A DNA stretch of 64,000 nt from Shewanella salipaludis (GCF_012911865.1 NZ_JAAXYH010000010.1:1-64000), one strand, 5' to 3'. Positions 37,752-47,000 are shown, numbered from the stretch's first letter. Notes: generated by a model not told the origin, from the sequence alone. Numbers and translations: made by a program.

Positions 37752-39575
37752 CTAAACAATTAGGTCAATTTGTTTTTTTGTATTTATCTCATTTATTAAG
37801 CTTACTATTTCATTTGGGATTTCCGTATTAAAAATTGTTACCCAGTGACTATCCCATCCTTCAGAAAGCGAAAATGATTTTTTATTGGACAATGAATTTA
37901 AAGTCTTATAACTAATCCATTCTTGAATCATGATTTTTTCATTTCTAAGTGCGCGAGATACATTGTTGGCAAACTTTTGATTGTGCTCATCAACTAAATA
38001 TCTATTAATCACAAAAGTTAATTCAGCCCCTGTTGATTCAGAGTACCCCAGGATCGCTCTAATAACTAAACCAATGAAAATTAGGGGAATATATTCGGTA
38101 TTACTGACCTTATAGCTTTCTAGTTCATCCGGCTTTATTGAATTAATTGCATTATCAACATTTGTAAGCCTACCGTTAATTACCTTATATTTTTCAATAA
38201 TATTTTCTTGTGTTTTCCTCCAAGAAGATAGAGAACCTTTTTTCCCCGGTGTCGGCTCAATTATCGACCTTGACTTAAGTTTCAGGAAGACATTTTTCAT
38301 ACCGTTCTCACTTTTAATTCCAGTGAGATCTCTTGCTATTTTATTGGTAATTTCATCATGCTCTTTTAGATATTCCAACACCAATTCCTCTGGGGAAGCC
38401 AGAGGTTGGTGAAAGATTGATACCAATACAGAATTGTCTTTCTCCTCAATTTTAGGAGCCATTAGACGAAGATCTTTCATAGCCCGAAATGCAGTATCCA
38501 GTCCCTCCCCAACATCCTGATTTGGTGGGTTTGGAAACTTATTTATTAGTCTAACCAGTCTTGGATTTCTTGCACTTTGAGTATCGAGAATGTTTTGAAT
38601 AGTCACATGACCAGGGAGTTTTCCAGGACTTTCTACTTCCACTCTATTATCGAATATTCTGATTTGGACGTCAGAAACAATACTGTAATCTCGGTGAAGA
38701 ATTGCATTGGTTATTATCTCATGAAGGGTGTCATGAGGATATTTTATTTCTTCCAGCCCTTTATTACCTAACTTTTTAATGCCTTCTATAAGTTTTTTAG
38801 TCTTTAGTACGGCCTCGAATATTAATGTATATGCGTCACCTTCAATAGTATGAGGGATCTCATTTAAAAACTCTCTCCCCATTTCATCTTTTGTCTTATA
38901 ACGCATTATTTTCACACTACATCTCTTCGGAATATATACTGCTGGCTCATCACAAAAAAGTAGTATCCCGGCAACCTTTGCTTTTTCACTTTCGATTAAT
39001 TGTTGATTTTTAAGGTATGTAAATGGTTCAGAGTTAGGAACAACGTTGACCATAAACCTAATTATTGAGAGACTGTTCTCTATACTTTCCACATTAATCT
39101 TTACTAATTCATCCTCAAAGGTAGATATTCCCTTGTCTAATTCAAGACGTTTCATCTGCTCACCGGTAATTATCTTTATTTTCCCAGCGTTTGTACGGAC
39201 AAATACTTCTCCTTTGGTAGATTTTACTATTTCTTTAACTTTTGAAACTGTGATATGTAGGACAAAACCTTGGTAGCCTAGACTGGAAAGGAATTCAAAT
39301 GAGATATGATTGGCGAAAGGGTGAGCTTGTACAAGAGCATGAATCAAGTCATTGGCTTCCTCAACACTATCATACCCAACCCAACCTCTTGAATTATCAT
39401 TGTTTTCAGTTATTCCTATGTAGAGGTCTCCACCTCCGGCATTAGCAAAAGCTGAAACGGTTTCAGATAGTTTAGATGGTCGTATTTCCTTCGATTTTAC
39501 ATCGACTAAAAAGCTTTCTCCAATATTTCGAATCCTTTCAGCTTGTTCGTTATTAAGCTCATAAGTTTGAAACAT
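37752..39575 (-). CDS. AlbA_2/Schlafen-domain ATP-binding protein
   Basis: 607 aa. The N-terminus (about 1-120) is an AlbA_2 (Schlafen-type) domain: SFLVDVKSKEIRPSKLSETV, then FANAGGGDLYIGITEN. The middle (about 235-385) is an HATPase_c_4-type region: NAILHRDYS and DNRVEVESPGKLPG, then GEGLDTAFRAM. A winged-helix unit (about 390-445) and a C-terminal unknown domain (about 470-607) follow. Relatives are called transcriptional regulators, and related domains occur in phage-defence genes, but activity here is unknown. The gene is AT-rich, with A/T-ending codons unlike neighbours, so it was probably acquired. AAGGAG lies nine bases before ATG 39575. Confidence 0.85.
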   Translation of the reverse strand: MFQTYELNNEQAERIRNIGESFLVDVKSKEIRPSKLSETVSAFANAGGGDLYIGITENNDNSRGWVGYDSVEEANDLIHALVQAHPFANHISFEFLSSLGYQGFVLHITVSKVKEIVKSTKGEVFVRTNAGKIKIITGEQMKRLELDKGISTFEDELVKINVESIENSLSIIRFMVNVVPNSEPFTYLKNQQLIESEKAKVAGILLFCDEPAVYIPKRCSVKIMRYKTKDEMGREFLNEIPHTIEGDAYTLIFEAVLKTKKLIEGIKKLGNKGLEEIKYPHDTLHEIITNAILHRDYSIVSDVQIRIFDNRVEVESPGKLPGHVTIQNILDTQSARNPRLVRLINKFPNPPNQDVGEGLDTAFRAMKDLRLMAPKIEEKDNSVLVSIFHQPLASPEELVLEYLKEHDEITNKIARDLTGIKSENGMKNVFLKLKSRSIIEPTPGKKGSLSSWRKTQENIIEKYKVINGRLTNVDNAINSIKPDELESYKVSNTEYIPLIFIGLVIRAILGYSESTGAELTFVINRYLVDEHNQKFANNVSRALRNEKIMIQEWISYKTLNSLSNKKSFSLSEGWDSHWVTIFNTEIPNEIVSLINEINTKKQIDLIV

Positions 39576-39858
39576 TCAACCATACTCCTTTTGATATTCC
39601 TTATTAAGAAAACTTGGCCCCGCAGGGAGGTTGGTGATAATTTTATCTATGTACCTAAAAACAGAATAGACATGCACATCCATTCACATGGTTCCAACAT
39701 AGCGGCAAACTAATATTTGAGCAATAAAAAAGAAAAACAAAGACACTCAGCATAAGTAGCCTGATTTGGCAACCTCTACTGGACTAAATTAAGTTGTCAA
39801 TGTTCGAGTCACATTGACCTTTCCCTAGATTAATACCAGTAACCCTGCAAGAATTCCC
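39576..39858. other. AT-rich intergenic region next to an IS remnant
   Basis: No gene is seen. The segment at about 39775-39845 (TGGACTAAATTAAGTTGTC and on) lies just beyond the transposase stop and may be the terminal sequence of the same IS, but no matching left end is present. Confidence 0.35.
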
Positions 39859-40060
39859 TCATTGTGCCATCCGTTTTGCAAACTCACTTAGTGACAGATA
39901 ATTCTGTGAGCTGTGCGGTTACACTTCATTATAATATGTCCGCCAATGCGCTATTTCCTGTCTCGCTTCGTTCACCCCCTTAAACCAATGTTGGTTGAGG
40001 CAGGCATCCCGAAACTTACAGTTAAAACTTTCTAATAAGGCATTTGTGTTGGCTTACCCG
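39859..40060 (-). pseudogene. IS3-family transposase (OrfB) C-terminal remnant
   Basis: Not a full gene. Translating the minus strand gives NALLESFNCKFRDACLNQHW, FKGVNEARQEIAHWRTYYNEV, an in-frame TAA (39919-39921), then PHSSQNYLSLSEFAKRMAQ and a stop. Active IS3 OrfB proteins read ...ESFNGRFRDECLNEHWF... and ...YNEVRPHSSLGY..., including the catalytic Glu region, so the match is clear. The stop replaces the Arg of EVRPH, and a single-base shift separates an upstream GKPTQ. The 5' two thirds of the gene is absent. Confidence 0.85.
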
Positions 40061-40339
40061 GCGGCGAACAGACTCCCCCCACACACCATGCTTCCCAAAA
40101 ACAAGACAACAAATGGCCTACGTGGCCACAGAAAACACCAGTCCCCTTTGAAGTTGCTGCAGAGCCTTGGCATGACGAGAGCCTGTGCTGCTCATGAAGA
40201 GGCACAAACACACATGTGTTCAGCCGTAAAGTTCGACACTCGAATTCAATGCTTTACACAACAGTAACTTGTGATAACTTGGTGTTCATTGGAGCTATGC
40301 ACAGATGCGCATTCGCACTATTGAAATGTTAGGCATGAG
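40061..40339. other. Intergenic region before the AraC gene
   Basis: About 280 nt, no credible gene on either strand. It ends in TTGAAATGTTAGGC a few bases before the AraC gene; the phrase GTTAGGC resembles the end of an integron attC site, but no partner core site is seen. Confidence 0.4.
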
Positions 40340-40792
40340 ATGAGTCAAAGTCCTGAGTTATTGCGAAGATTGTTGCGCTCGAAAGATCGCATGGATGGCG
40401 CCCCCCACGAGGATTGGACGGTCGAGCGCTTGGCCCAGGTGAGCGCGGTTTCGGTGGCGCACTTTTCACGAGAGTTCAAAAAAGCCTTCGGCTTGCCTCC
40501 ACACCGTTACCTGCTCACACGCCGCATAGAGCGAGCCACTGCGTTACTCAGGGACACAGACCTGCCCATTACAGAAATTGCTTTTCGAACCGGCTGGAAC
40601 AGTGTCGGCACCTTTGGGCGCATTTTCAATGACATTACCTGCGAGAGTCCAGGAGAGTTTCGAGCGCGTACAAGTTCGATTTCAGACGCTCGCCAAGACA
40701 TGCCCGAATGCGTCATGCGCGCCGTCGATCGCCCGAACCTCAATATAGCAGTTTTGGAGAAGCGCCGACTTAAGTCTGCTGGCAAGCTATGA
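40340..40792 (+). CDS. AraC-family transcriptional regulator (HTH-only)
   Basis: 150 aa, a stand-alone DNA-binding domain. Two helix-turn-helix units fit HTH_18: VERLAQVSAVSVAHFSREFK (about 28-49) and PITEIAFRTGWNSVGTFGRI (about 75-95), followed by SPGEFR. There is no effector-binding domain, as in the small AraC members often linked to VOC proteins. Heads a probable three-gene operon with the VOC and small membrane proteins (24 nt to the next start). It likely regulates the unit. Confidence 0.9.
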   Translation: MSQSPELLRRLLRSKDRMDGAPHEDWTVERLAQVSAVSVAHFSREFKKAFGLPPHRYLLTRRIERATALLRDTDLPITEIAFRTGWNSVGTFGRIFNDITCESPGEFRARTSSISDARQDMPECVMRAVDRPNLNIAVLEKRRLKSAGKL

Positions 40793-40816
40793 GTCCAATC
40801 TAAGGGAGGGGGTGTT

Positions 40817-41263
40817 ATGACTAGAGGTGCTATGACTAGAGGTGTAAACACGGCAGGATTGTATGTGCGGGATCAGGATGAAGCACTCGCATTCTACGTC
40901 GGGAAATTGGGGTTTATCCTTCATACGGATGTTCGCAATGGCGACTATCGATGGCTGACGGTTCAGCATCCAGAGCAGCCTGCTTTCCAGCTGGGTTTGT
41001 TTAAACCCGGCCCACCTGTGCATGATGCGGCAACAGCACAGACTCTGAATGAAATGGTCGCCAAGGGTGCCATGCCACCTCTGGTACTCGCGGTGGATGA
41101 CTGCCGCGCTGCTTACGCACGCATGAGTGAGTGTGGCGTGGAATTTACCCAGGAACCCGTGGAACGCTATGGCAGGGTGGATGCCGGCTTTCGGGATCCG
41201 TCCGGCAACGGATGGAAGATGATAGAAACTGCTGCCAAGCCGCAATCAAGGAGCTCGAAATGA
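40817..41263 (+). CDS. VOC (glyoxalase/bleomycin resistance) family protein
   Basis: 148 aa. VOC fold with GLYVRDQDEALAFYVGKLGF at the start, a central sheet (LVLAVDDCRAAYARMSECGV), and FRDPSGNGWKMIE at the end (Glu as metal ligand; DPxGN typical). Substrate unknown. The N-terminus has a 15-bp tandem duplication: ATGACTAGAGGTG occurs twice in frame, so ATG 40832 is an alternative start. GGGAGGGGG precedes ATG 40817. Its stop overlaps the next start (ATGA). Confidence 0.9.
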   Translation: MTRGAMTRGVNTAGLYVRDQDEALAFYVGKLGFILHTDVRNGDYRWLTVQHPEQPAFQLGLFKPGPPVHDAATAQTLNEMVAKGAMPPLVLAVDDCRAAYARMSECGVEFTQEPVERYGRVDAGFRDPSGNGWKMIETAAKPQSRSSK

Positions 41264-41481
41264 ACTGGAATCTCTGGATCCGCCAAAGCCACCGTTGGCT
41301 ATCTATCCTGTTTACAATGACAGTGATCGCCAACTTTGCAGCCAGAGCCGTAGATGCTGCAGAGCCCTCGCCGTGGATAACATACTCGCCACTCCCCCCA
41401 CTGTTTTTAATGCTGCTTACCGGTCTATACCTGTTCGCACAGCCTTACCTGGCCAAGCGACAAGACAATACCAGCAGCTAA
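41260..41481 (+). CDS. Small membrane protein in AraC-VOC operon
   Basis: 73 aa from ATG 41260. AAGGAG lies six bases upstream and the ATG overlaps the VOC stop (ATGA), so coupled translation is clear; the longer open frame from 41131 is not. Two hydrophobic segments are seen (about 12-30, WLSILFTMTVIANFAARAV, and about 43-62). No family recognised, but similar proteins follow VOC genes in other bacteria. Function unknown. Confidence 0.75.
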   Translation: MNWNLWIRQSHRWLSILFTMTVIANFAARAVDAAEPSPWITYSPLPPLFLMLLTGLYLFAQPYLAKRQDNTSS

Positions 41482-41908
41482 CCCTATGGGTGCTGCCGCA
41501 GGTGCATGGGCGAATGAAATCTTCGATTTCGAGCTTATGAGCGAGAGGCAAGAGGGGATTGCTGTTGATCCCCTCTTGGTCGGCTCTGGATTTAAACCAA
41601 GGGGGCAGAAAGCCCACGACTGTCTCGGCCGTAAGGCCGCTCATCAATGATAGAACTCTCGGCAGAGAAAGTGTGACCCACAAGCCTGGTGTAGCTGCAA
41701 AGTGAGTTAGCACCCCATCACCTGCCGTGGGTGCAGTGCAGGGATGCACTAATGTCGCGATGACAGGGATGCCATAGAGCGACCTTTTGCACTGCTCTTA
41801 TATCAGGCGCAACAGTGCCCTCTCTGGTGTGTTCCTTCGACTTTTGCGTTCACTCAGAAACAAGATAACAAGTGATCGACATAGACCCTGAACTTGACCC
41901 TTTGCTAA
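41482..41908. other. Gene-free stretch with hairpins
   Basis: About 430 nt with no credible frame. A strong hairpin pairs CAAGAGGGGA (41549-41558) with TCCCCTCTTG (41569-41578) but has no T-run. Further right are two hairpins with the same GGGA loop (listed separately). Confidence 0.5.
41735..41775. repeat. Twin hairpins with GGGA loops
   Basis: AGTGCA-GGGA-TGCACT (41735-41750, perfect 6-bp stem) is followed at a 25-bp period by ATGACA-GGGA-TGCCAT (41760-41775, one mismatch). The shared loop and spacing suggest a repeated structural unit. The TCGC/GCGA around the second hairpin adds a further outer pairing. Confidence 0.5.
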
Positions 41909-42436
41909 CTACTGGAGTGCTGGGCAATCGGCTTCGCTTTCGTAGCCCAGATAATAATATGCACTCCAGAGTTTTTCGCTGGTGTATGGCGACTTGCTCC
42001 ACATGCTGTAGTGGACGCCCTCGTTGCTTGAACAATAGGTAAATCCCGCCAGGTTATTGTTTAGCGCGGCCACAAGCTTCTTGTTTTTTGCAGCGGCAAC
42101 TATGGCGATGGCCAGGTTTATACTGGCATCGGCCTTCACTGTATAGAAGGTGTAGCCGGCGCTTTGATTAATGTCGCGACGATCTTCCATAAGCGCGTAG
42201 CAGGATGTTCCGTCTTGCGCTTTTCCCGATATCCTGGCCGCGGCCTTTGCCGGTTCATTTTCAAGTAAAACGATATTCAATAGATCGTTACTTTTCAAAG
42301 CGTCATTTTGAATCGCCAGACAGTTTCCATGCAGCCAGCCAACAGCACTCTCTATGGGGAGTGCATTGACGTTTTGAACACTGCAGCTGGCAATGAATAC
42401 AAATAATGAAATAAAGATCAATGATTTAATTTTCAT
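41909..42436 (-). CDS. Lipoprotein of unknown function, partner of M15-like peptidase
   Basis: 175 aa from ATG 42436. The signal peptide (MKIKSLIFISLFVF) ends in the lipobox IASC, followed by a small domain with several Cys (GNCLAIQN, GTSCYAL, FTYCSS, ADCPAL) that could form disulfides. No family recognised. The AAGG of GGAAGG lies eight bases before ATG 42436; ATG 42442 would be too close. It directly follows the M15-like gene with a shared base. The size, lipidation and pairing fit a periplasmic immunity protein, but a plain accessory role is possible. Confidence 0.75.
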   Translation of the reverse strand: MKIKSLIFISLFVFIASCSVQNVNALPIESAVGWLHGNCLAIQNDALKSNDLLNIVLLENEPAKAAARISGKAQDGTSCYALMEDRRDINQSAGYTFYTVKADASINLAIAIVAAAKNKKLVAALNNNLAGFTYCSSNEGVHYSMWSKSPYTSEKLWSAYYYLGYESEADCPALQ

Positions 42437-42441
42437 GTCCA

Positions 42442-43014
42442 TTACCTTCCGTTATGCGACCAGTGAGGAGCGTCGGTTTTCAGCTTTTTAACACTGTAGG
42501 AATCGCCTACCGCATGCAGAATCAGGTTGTTATTTGCGTTAGGGAAGTAGGTCACTTCAGCTTCCTTCCCGTCTTTCTTCTTGACCTTTATCTTTCCAGC
42601 CCAGGTTATGGTCATGTCGATTGCCTTGCCATCAATGTGATTGCTGGTTAAGGATGGTGCATTGATGCTTTTAGGCGGCACGGCAAGGCCAAATCCATTC
42701 ACCATCTCTAAGGCGCCAGCTTTGCTTTTTGCAATATCACCATGATCCCACTCTATATCTACACCCACCATTTTAGGCGCGTCGGTGGGTTTGCATTTCC
42801 CCTGGGATATTTTCCATGACCAATGGAACAGGTACGCCCGTTTCTTGCTGCGCTTTGTGGTTGAAATAACGATTTTCGCGCCAGCATCTTCGAGTGCCTT
42901 TTTAAATGCCTTTACGTTTGTTTTAAAAGTGGTGTCGAGGTCATCAATATTGGTGCTGTTTTTGGCGTTGGTGTTGGCCCAGGTAACCCAATATTTTCCG
43001 CTTTTTGTTGCCAT
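42442..43014 (-). CDS. M15-like zinc peptidase without signal peptide
   Basis: 190 aa from ATG 43014. The zinc-peptidase pattern of M15 enzymes is visible: His126-x2-Gly-x-Ala-x-Asp133 (SNHIDGKAIDM) and Asp181-x2-His184 (DAPHWS), as in CwlK/endolysin-type D-Ala or L-Ala-D-Glu hydrolases. There is no signal peptide, so export would need another route. A second start (TTG 43020) has an SD too close; AAGGAAG is seven bases before the ATG. It is followed by a lipoprotein gene sharing one base, and a Fur-box-like site is 56 nt upstream. The peptidoglycan target is inferred from the family. Confidence 0.8.
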   Translation of the reverse strand: MATKSGKYWVTWANTNAKNSTNIDDLDTTFKTNVKAFKKALEDAGAKIVISTTKRSKKRAYLFHWSWKISQGKCKPTDAPKMVGVDIEWDHGDIAKSKAGALEMVNGFGLAVPPKSINAPSLTSNHIDGKAIDMTITWAGKIKVKKKDGKEAEVTYFPNANNNLILHAVGDSYSVKKLKTDAPHWSHNGR

Positions 43015-43069
43015 GTTCAATCTTCCTTGTTTAAACCAGCGTTGCGTAAGACCCCGATGCTATAGCAAA

Positions 43070-43084
43070 TGATAATGACTATCA
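43070..43084 (-). promoter_or_regulatory. Fur-box-like operator upstream of the M15-like gene
   Basis: TGATAATGACTATCA matches the 7-1-7 Fur consensus TGATAATNATTATCA at 14 of 15 positions. It lies 56 nt upstream of the peptidase start and overlaps the likely -35 region on the minus strand. Implied control: repression when iron is plentiful. Confidence 0.7.
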
Positions 43085-43205
43085 ATGTTGCGTTCGGCGG
43101 CAGAGTGAGCATCCCATGGGTTCGACGCTCTGTAAAAGCTGAGGAGCCGAAGGCCCATGACTTTCCCGGCCGCCTCCCCACAGGTTTTGGTTGCTCCCAA
43201 AAAAC

Positions 43206-43232
43206 AAAAAAGCAGCCTCGGCTGCTTTTTTT
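43206..43232. terminator. Bidirectional terminator after ferritin gene
   Basis: AGCAGC (43211-43216) pairs with GCTGCT (43221-43226) with A6 before and T6 after (CTCG loop). On the minus strand it follows the ferritin stop by about 25 nt. Confidence 0.88.
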
Positions 43233-43256
43233 ATTGCTGTATCTTGCTCAAGACGG

Positions 43257-43787
43257 CTAGAGGCTGCCCTGGCCATTCATTATGCTTTCGCCGCTCTCGT
43301 TAGCCAGCTGGGCCAAATCTTTATCTATGAAGAACAGCGCCTTGCCATCCTCACCCACCAGACGGATCTTGTCGACTATCGACTTGAACAGCTTCTCTTC
43401 TTCATGTTGCTCGGCCACATACCATTGCAGGAAGTTGAAGGTCGAATAATCCTGGTTGCTGAAGGCGGCATGGGCCAAGGCGTTGATGTTGCGGGTGATC
43501 AGTTGCTCATGTTCATAGGTATGCTCGACCAGTGCCAGCAGGGAAGCGTACTGTGCCTGGGGGGCTGCTATGGCCCCTATCAAGGGCAGGCCTCCCGTCT
43601 CGCTGACGTAGGTAAACAGGCGGCGCATGTGGCCCATCTCTTCGTCGGCATGCTTGCGCATAAACTTGGCAGCGCCCTCGAAGCCTTGATCCTCACACCA
43701 GGCACTCATCTGCAGATAGAGATTGGAGGAGAAGAACTCCATGTTGATCTGCTCATTCAACTTATCGATCATGGCTTGTGCCAGCAT
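43257..43787 (-). CDS. ftnA: Non-haem ferritin
   Basis: 176 aa. Four-helix bundle with the ferroxidase ligands in place: Glu near residue 17 (NEQINMEFF), Glu50 and His53 in HADEEMGH, Glu in the EHEQLI region and Gln/Glu in [13 protein letters not shown]. It stores iron in the cytoplasm as a 24-mer. GAGGA lies eight bases before ATG 43787. The promoter (-10 TACAAT, -35 TTGCTT, 16-nt spacer) lies just upstream at 43828-43855. The neighbouring Fur-like site is about 185 nt beyond the 3' end and points to the other gene. Confidence 0.95.
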   Translation of the reverse strand: MLAQAMIDKLNEQINMEFFSSNLYLQMSAWCEDQGFEGAAKFMRKHADEEMGHMRRLFTYVSETGGLPLIGAIAAPQAQYASLLALVEHTYEHEQLITRNINALAHAAFSNQDYSTFNFLQWYVAEQHEEEKLFKSIVDKIRLVGEDGKALFFIDKDLAQLANESGESIMNGQGSL

Positions 43788-43827
43788 AATAAATCCTCAC
43801 GGCCTTAGGCCCATTCAAAGGGGGACT

Positions 43828-43855
43828 ATTGTATAAACCCAGGCCGTAAAAGCAA
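43828..43855 (-). promoter_or_regulatory. Probable ferritin promoter
   Basis: On the minus strand: -35 TTGCTT (43850-43855), 16-nt spacer, -10 TACAAT (43828-43833), about 40 nt upstream of the ferritin start. Confidence 0.5.
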
Positions 43856-44054
43856 CAATCTTTAGCTAACAAATTGATTGATAAATATAAATTATTCGCA
43901 TTAGGATTCATGCAGCCCATGGATACCGGGCGCCGGCCACGTCACCGGCCTCCTGTAACATTTGCTAACCAAAAGAGACAGAAGCCGACGCCAATAGGCA
44001 CTAGAATTCGACATTCTTAACACCGGCTCAACAGGATAAGCGGACTCTTTTACC

Positions 44055-47000
44055 ATGGATTTGACCAACATAAGCACACGCAACCCCGCCGGGACTCTGG
44101 TCAGCCTGCTGTTGATCGCCGTTTTCGGCATCCTCGCCATCGCCAAGTTACCCATACAGCTGTTGCCGGATATCCAGAGGCCACAAATTTCCGTCTCCAA
44201 TAACTGGCGCAGTGCCGCGCCACAGGAGATGGAGTCCAACATCATAGAACCCCAGGAAAATGTGCTGCGCCGGGTGCCTGGGGTGATAGAGATGACCTCG
44301 AACATTTCCCAGGGCTTCGGCGGTGTGACCCTCACCTTCGAAGTCGGCAGCAATATGCAGGAGGCGATGATCAATGTGATCAACGCCCTCAATCAGACCC
44401 CGCCGAGACCACTGGACGCCAACGAGCCCTTCATCAATGTCGGCGGCGGCAACGGCGCCCCGAACCTGGCCTCCATACTGATCCGCATGGCACCTGATAA
44501 CCCGGCAACAGATTTCGGCCAATACCAGAAACTGATCGACGATGTGGTCGAACCCAGGCTGAGACAGATAACAGGGGTAGGTTCGGTACGGCTGCAGAGC
44601 CGCTTGCCCAAGGAGCTGCATATCCGCTTCGATCCCTATCGCGCCGCCGCCCTGGGGATCGGCCTGGATCAGCTGCGCAATACCCTGTCCCGCGCCGCAG
44701 ATATCTCGGGCGGCACGGCCAACGTCGGTCGGCGCCAATATACGGTGCGCTTCGTCGGCCAATATACCCCGGAGAATCTCGGCAACCTGATAGTCACCTA
44801 CAACGATGGCCGGCCCGTCTATTTGAACGAGCTGGCCGAGGTGGAGATAGGCAACGCCGAGGTACAGGGCTTCACCAAACGCAACGGCTATCCCGCCTAC
44901 TATATGACGATAGAAGGCACCTTCGACGCCAATACGGTGGCCGTGCTCGATGGCGTCAATGCGGCGATTGCCGAACTCAACGAGACCAGCCTCAAGCAGC
45001 TTGGACTCGTGATGGATCTCTCCTTCGATGCCTCTGTGCATATCAAGCGGGCCATACTGCTGGTGAAGGGCAACCTGGGGATCGGGGTGTTGCTGGCGCT
45101 GATCATACTCTACGCCTTCCTGCGGAACCTGCGGGCGACCCTGATGATCGCCTCCACCATACCCGTGGCCCTGTTGATCGCCTTCATGGCGCTGGATGCC
45201 ATGGGCCGCACCCTGAATGTGATCTCCCTCGCGGGTCTGGCATTTGCCGTCGGTCTGGTGCTGGATGCGGCCATCATAGTGCAGGAAAACATAGTGCGCC
45301 TGCTGCAACAGGGCAAGGGCAAGACCCAGGCGATACTCGAAGGCACGGCCCAGGTCAGGGGCGCGCTGCTGGCTTCGACCGCCACCACTGTCGCCATCTT
45401 CCTGCCCATACTCTTCATGCCGGGGGTTGAAGGCCAGCTGTTCGCCGATCTGGCACTGACCCTGTCGGTCGCAGTGGTCTCTTCCTTCTTCAGCGCCATC
45501 ACACTGATCCCAGTATTCAGCCTGCTATGGCTCAAATTACCGCTCAAACCGGAAAACGAACGCCTGTGGCAGCGGCTCACCCTGCTGGTCCAGCGCCTGA
45601 CCTCGACCCGCAGCTTAGCCGCTTTCTGGTGTGCGCTCCTGGTCATAGGCGCAGGTGCCTTGGCTGCCTGCCTCATGCCCAGGCCTGACTTCTTGCCCCA
45701 GGCCAAGTCCGACGGCATCTTCGCCTTCTTTTCCCTGCCACCCGGCGCCAGCGTCAAGACCCTGGAGAAGGAAATAGGGGATACCATCATCGCCCGCCTC
45801 AAGCCCTATTACGATAAGGAGAAGCAGCCCTACATACATGGCTACAACTTCTCCATGTATGCGGCCTTCAACGTGCTCTTCATCTACCCTGAGGATCCCA
45901 CCCAGGCCGATGCCATGATCAAGCTGCTGAACGATGAGATCCTCGTAGGCCTGCCCGATACCCAGGCCTTCACCAACAGAGGGTCGCTGCTGCAGTTTGG
46001 CTTCAACGGCGGCCGTGCCATCAATATCGATCTGCAGGGTTCGGACATGGAGGCGCTGATGGCCTCGGCCGCCAGCGGCATGGAGCTGATCAAAAGCGCC
46101 CTGCCCGGCGCCGTGGTCCGGCCCATTCCCGGGCTGTCCATGGCCCAGCCCGAGCTGCAGCTGGTCCCCAACGAACGCCGCCTGGCACAGGCAGGAGTCG
46201 ATCGCAGCCAGATAGCCAACGCCATGCGCGCCTATACCTCAGGGCTGTTCGTCGGCGAATACTTCGATGGCAACGAGCGCATGGACGTGCTGCTCAAGGG
46301 CCCCAAGTGGACAGTGCCCGAGCAGCTGGCCGCCACCCCGATTTACACCGCCTCCGCCGGCATTCAGACCCTGGGCGAACTCGCCGGCTTCAAGCGCACC
46401 GTAGGCCCGACCCAGCTGCAGCGGGTGAACGGTAAACGCAGCGTCAGCCTGCTGGTGTTCCCGCCCGACGATATGTCGCTGGATGAGGCCATGGAGATAC
46501 TCCGCGGCCAGACCCTGAAGGATCTGCAGGCGACCCTGCCGCCAAACAGCGCCGTCAAGTTCCGCGGCAGCGCCGACAAGCTGGATCAGACAATCACAGA
46601 CATGGGCACCAACTTCCTGCTGGCCGTGCTCATCCTCTTCCTCCTGATGGCCGCCATGTTCAAGTCGGCCAAAGACAGCCTGCTGGTCCTGTTGTCCATG
46701 CCACTGGCACTCAGTGGCGGGGTCATCAGCCTGCGGCTGCTGAATCTGTTCAGCTTCCAGAGCCTGGATCTGCTGACCATGATAGGCTTCATCATTTTGC
46801 TCGGCCTGGTGGTCAACAACGCCATACTCCTGGTAGACCAGACCCGCCAGGGCAGCCGCGAAGGCCTGGATTTGGAACAGGCCATCTATCAGGCGGTTGC
46901 GACCCGCGCCCGCCCCGTCTACATGAGCACGCTGACCAGCATCTTCGGCATGTTGCCACTCATGCTGGTGCCCGGCGTCGGCAGTGAAATTTATCGCGGC

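Larger units (their letters stand above)
43015..43256. other. Intergenic region: Fur-box-like site and ferritin terminator
   Basis: About 240 nt. Holds the Fur-like site (43070-43084), promoter-like TTGATA and TATAGC on the minus strand near 43060-43087, and the terminator (43206-43232) of the ferritin gene. No credible gene. Confidence 0.6.

Noticed and set aside
40270..40339. Integron attC-like end (GTTAGGC) before the AraC gene
   Set aside because: No opposite core site or palindrome pair was found upstream, and the AraC operon has no such site after it.
41549..41578. Hairpin CAAGAGGGGA/TCCCCTCTTG as a terminator of the VOC operon
   Set aside because: It has a strong stem but no T-run, so it is left as an unassigned hairpin.
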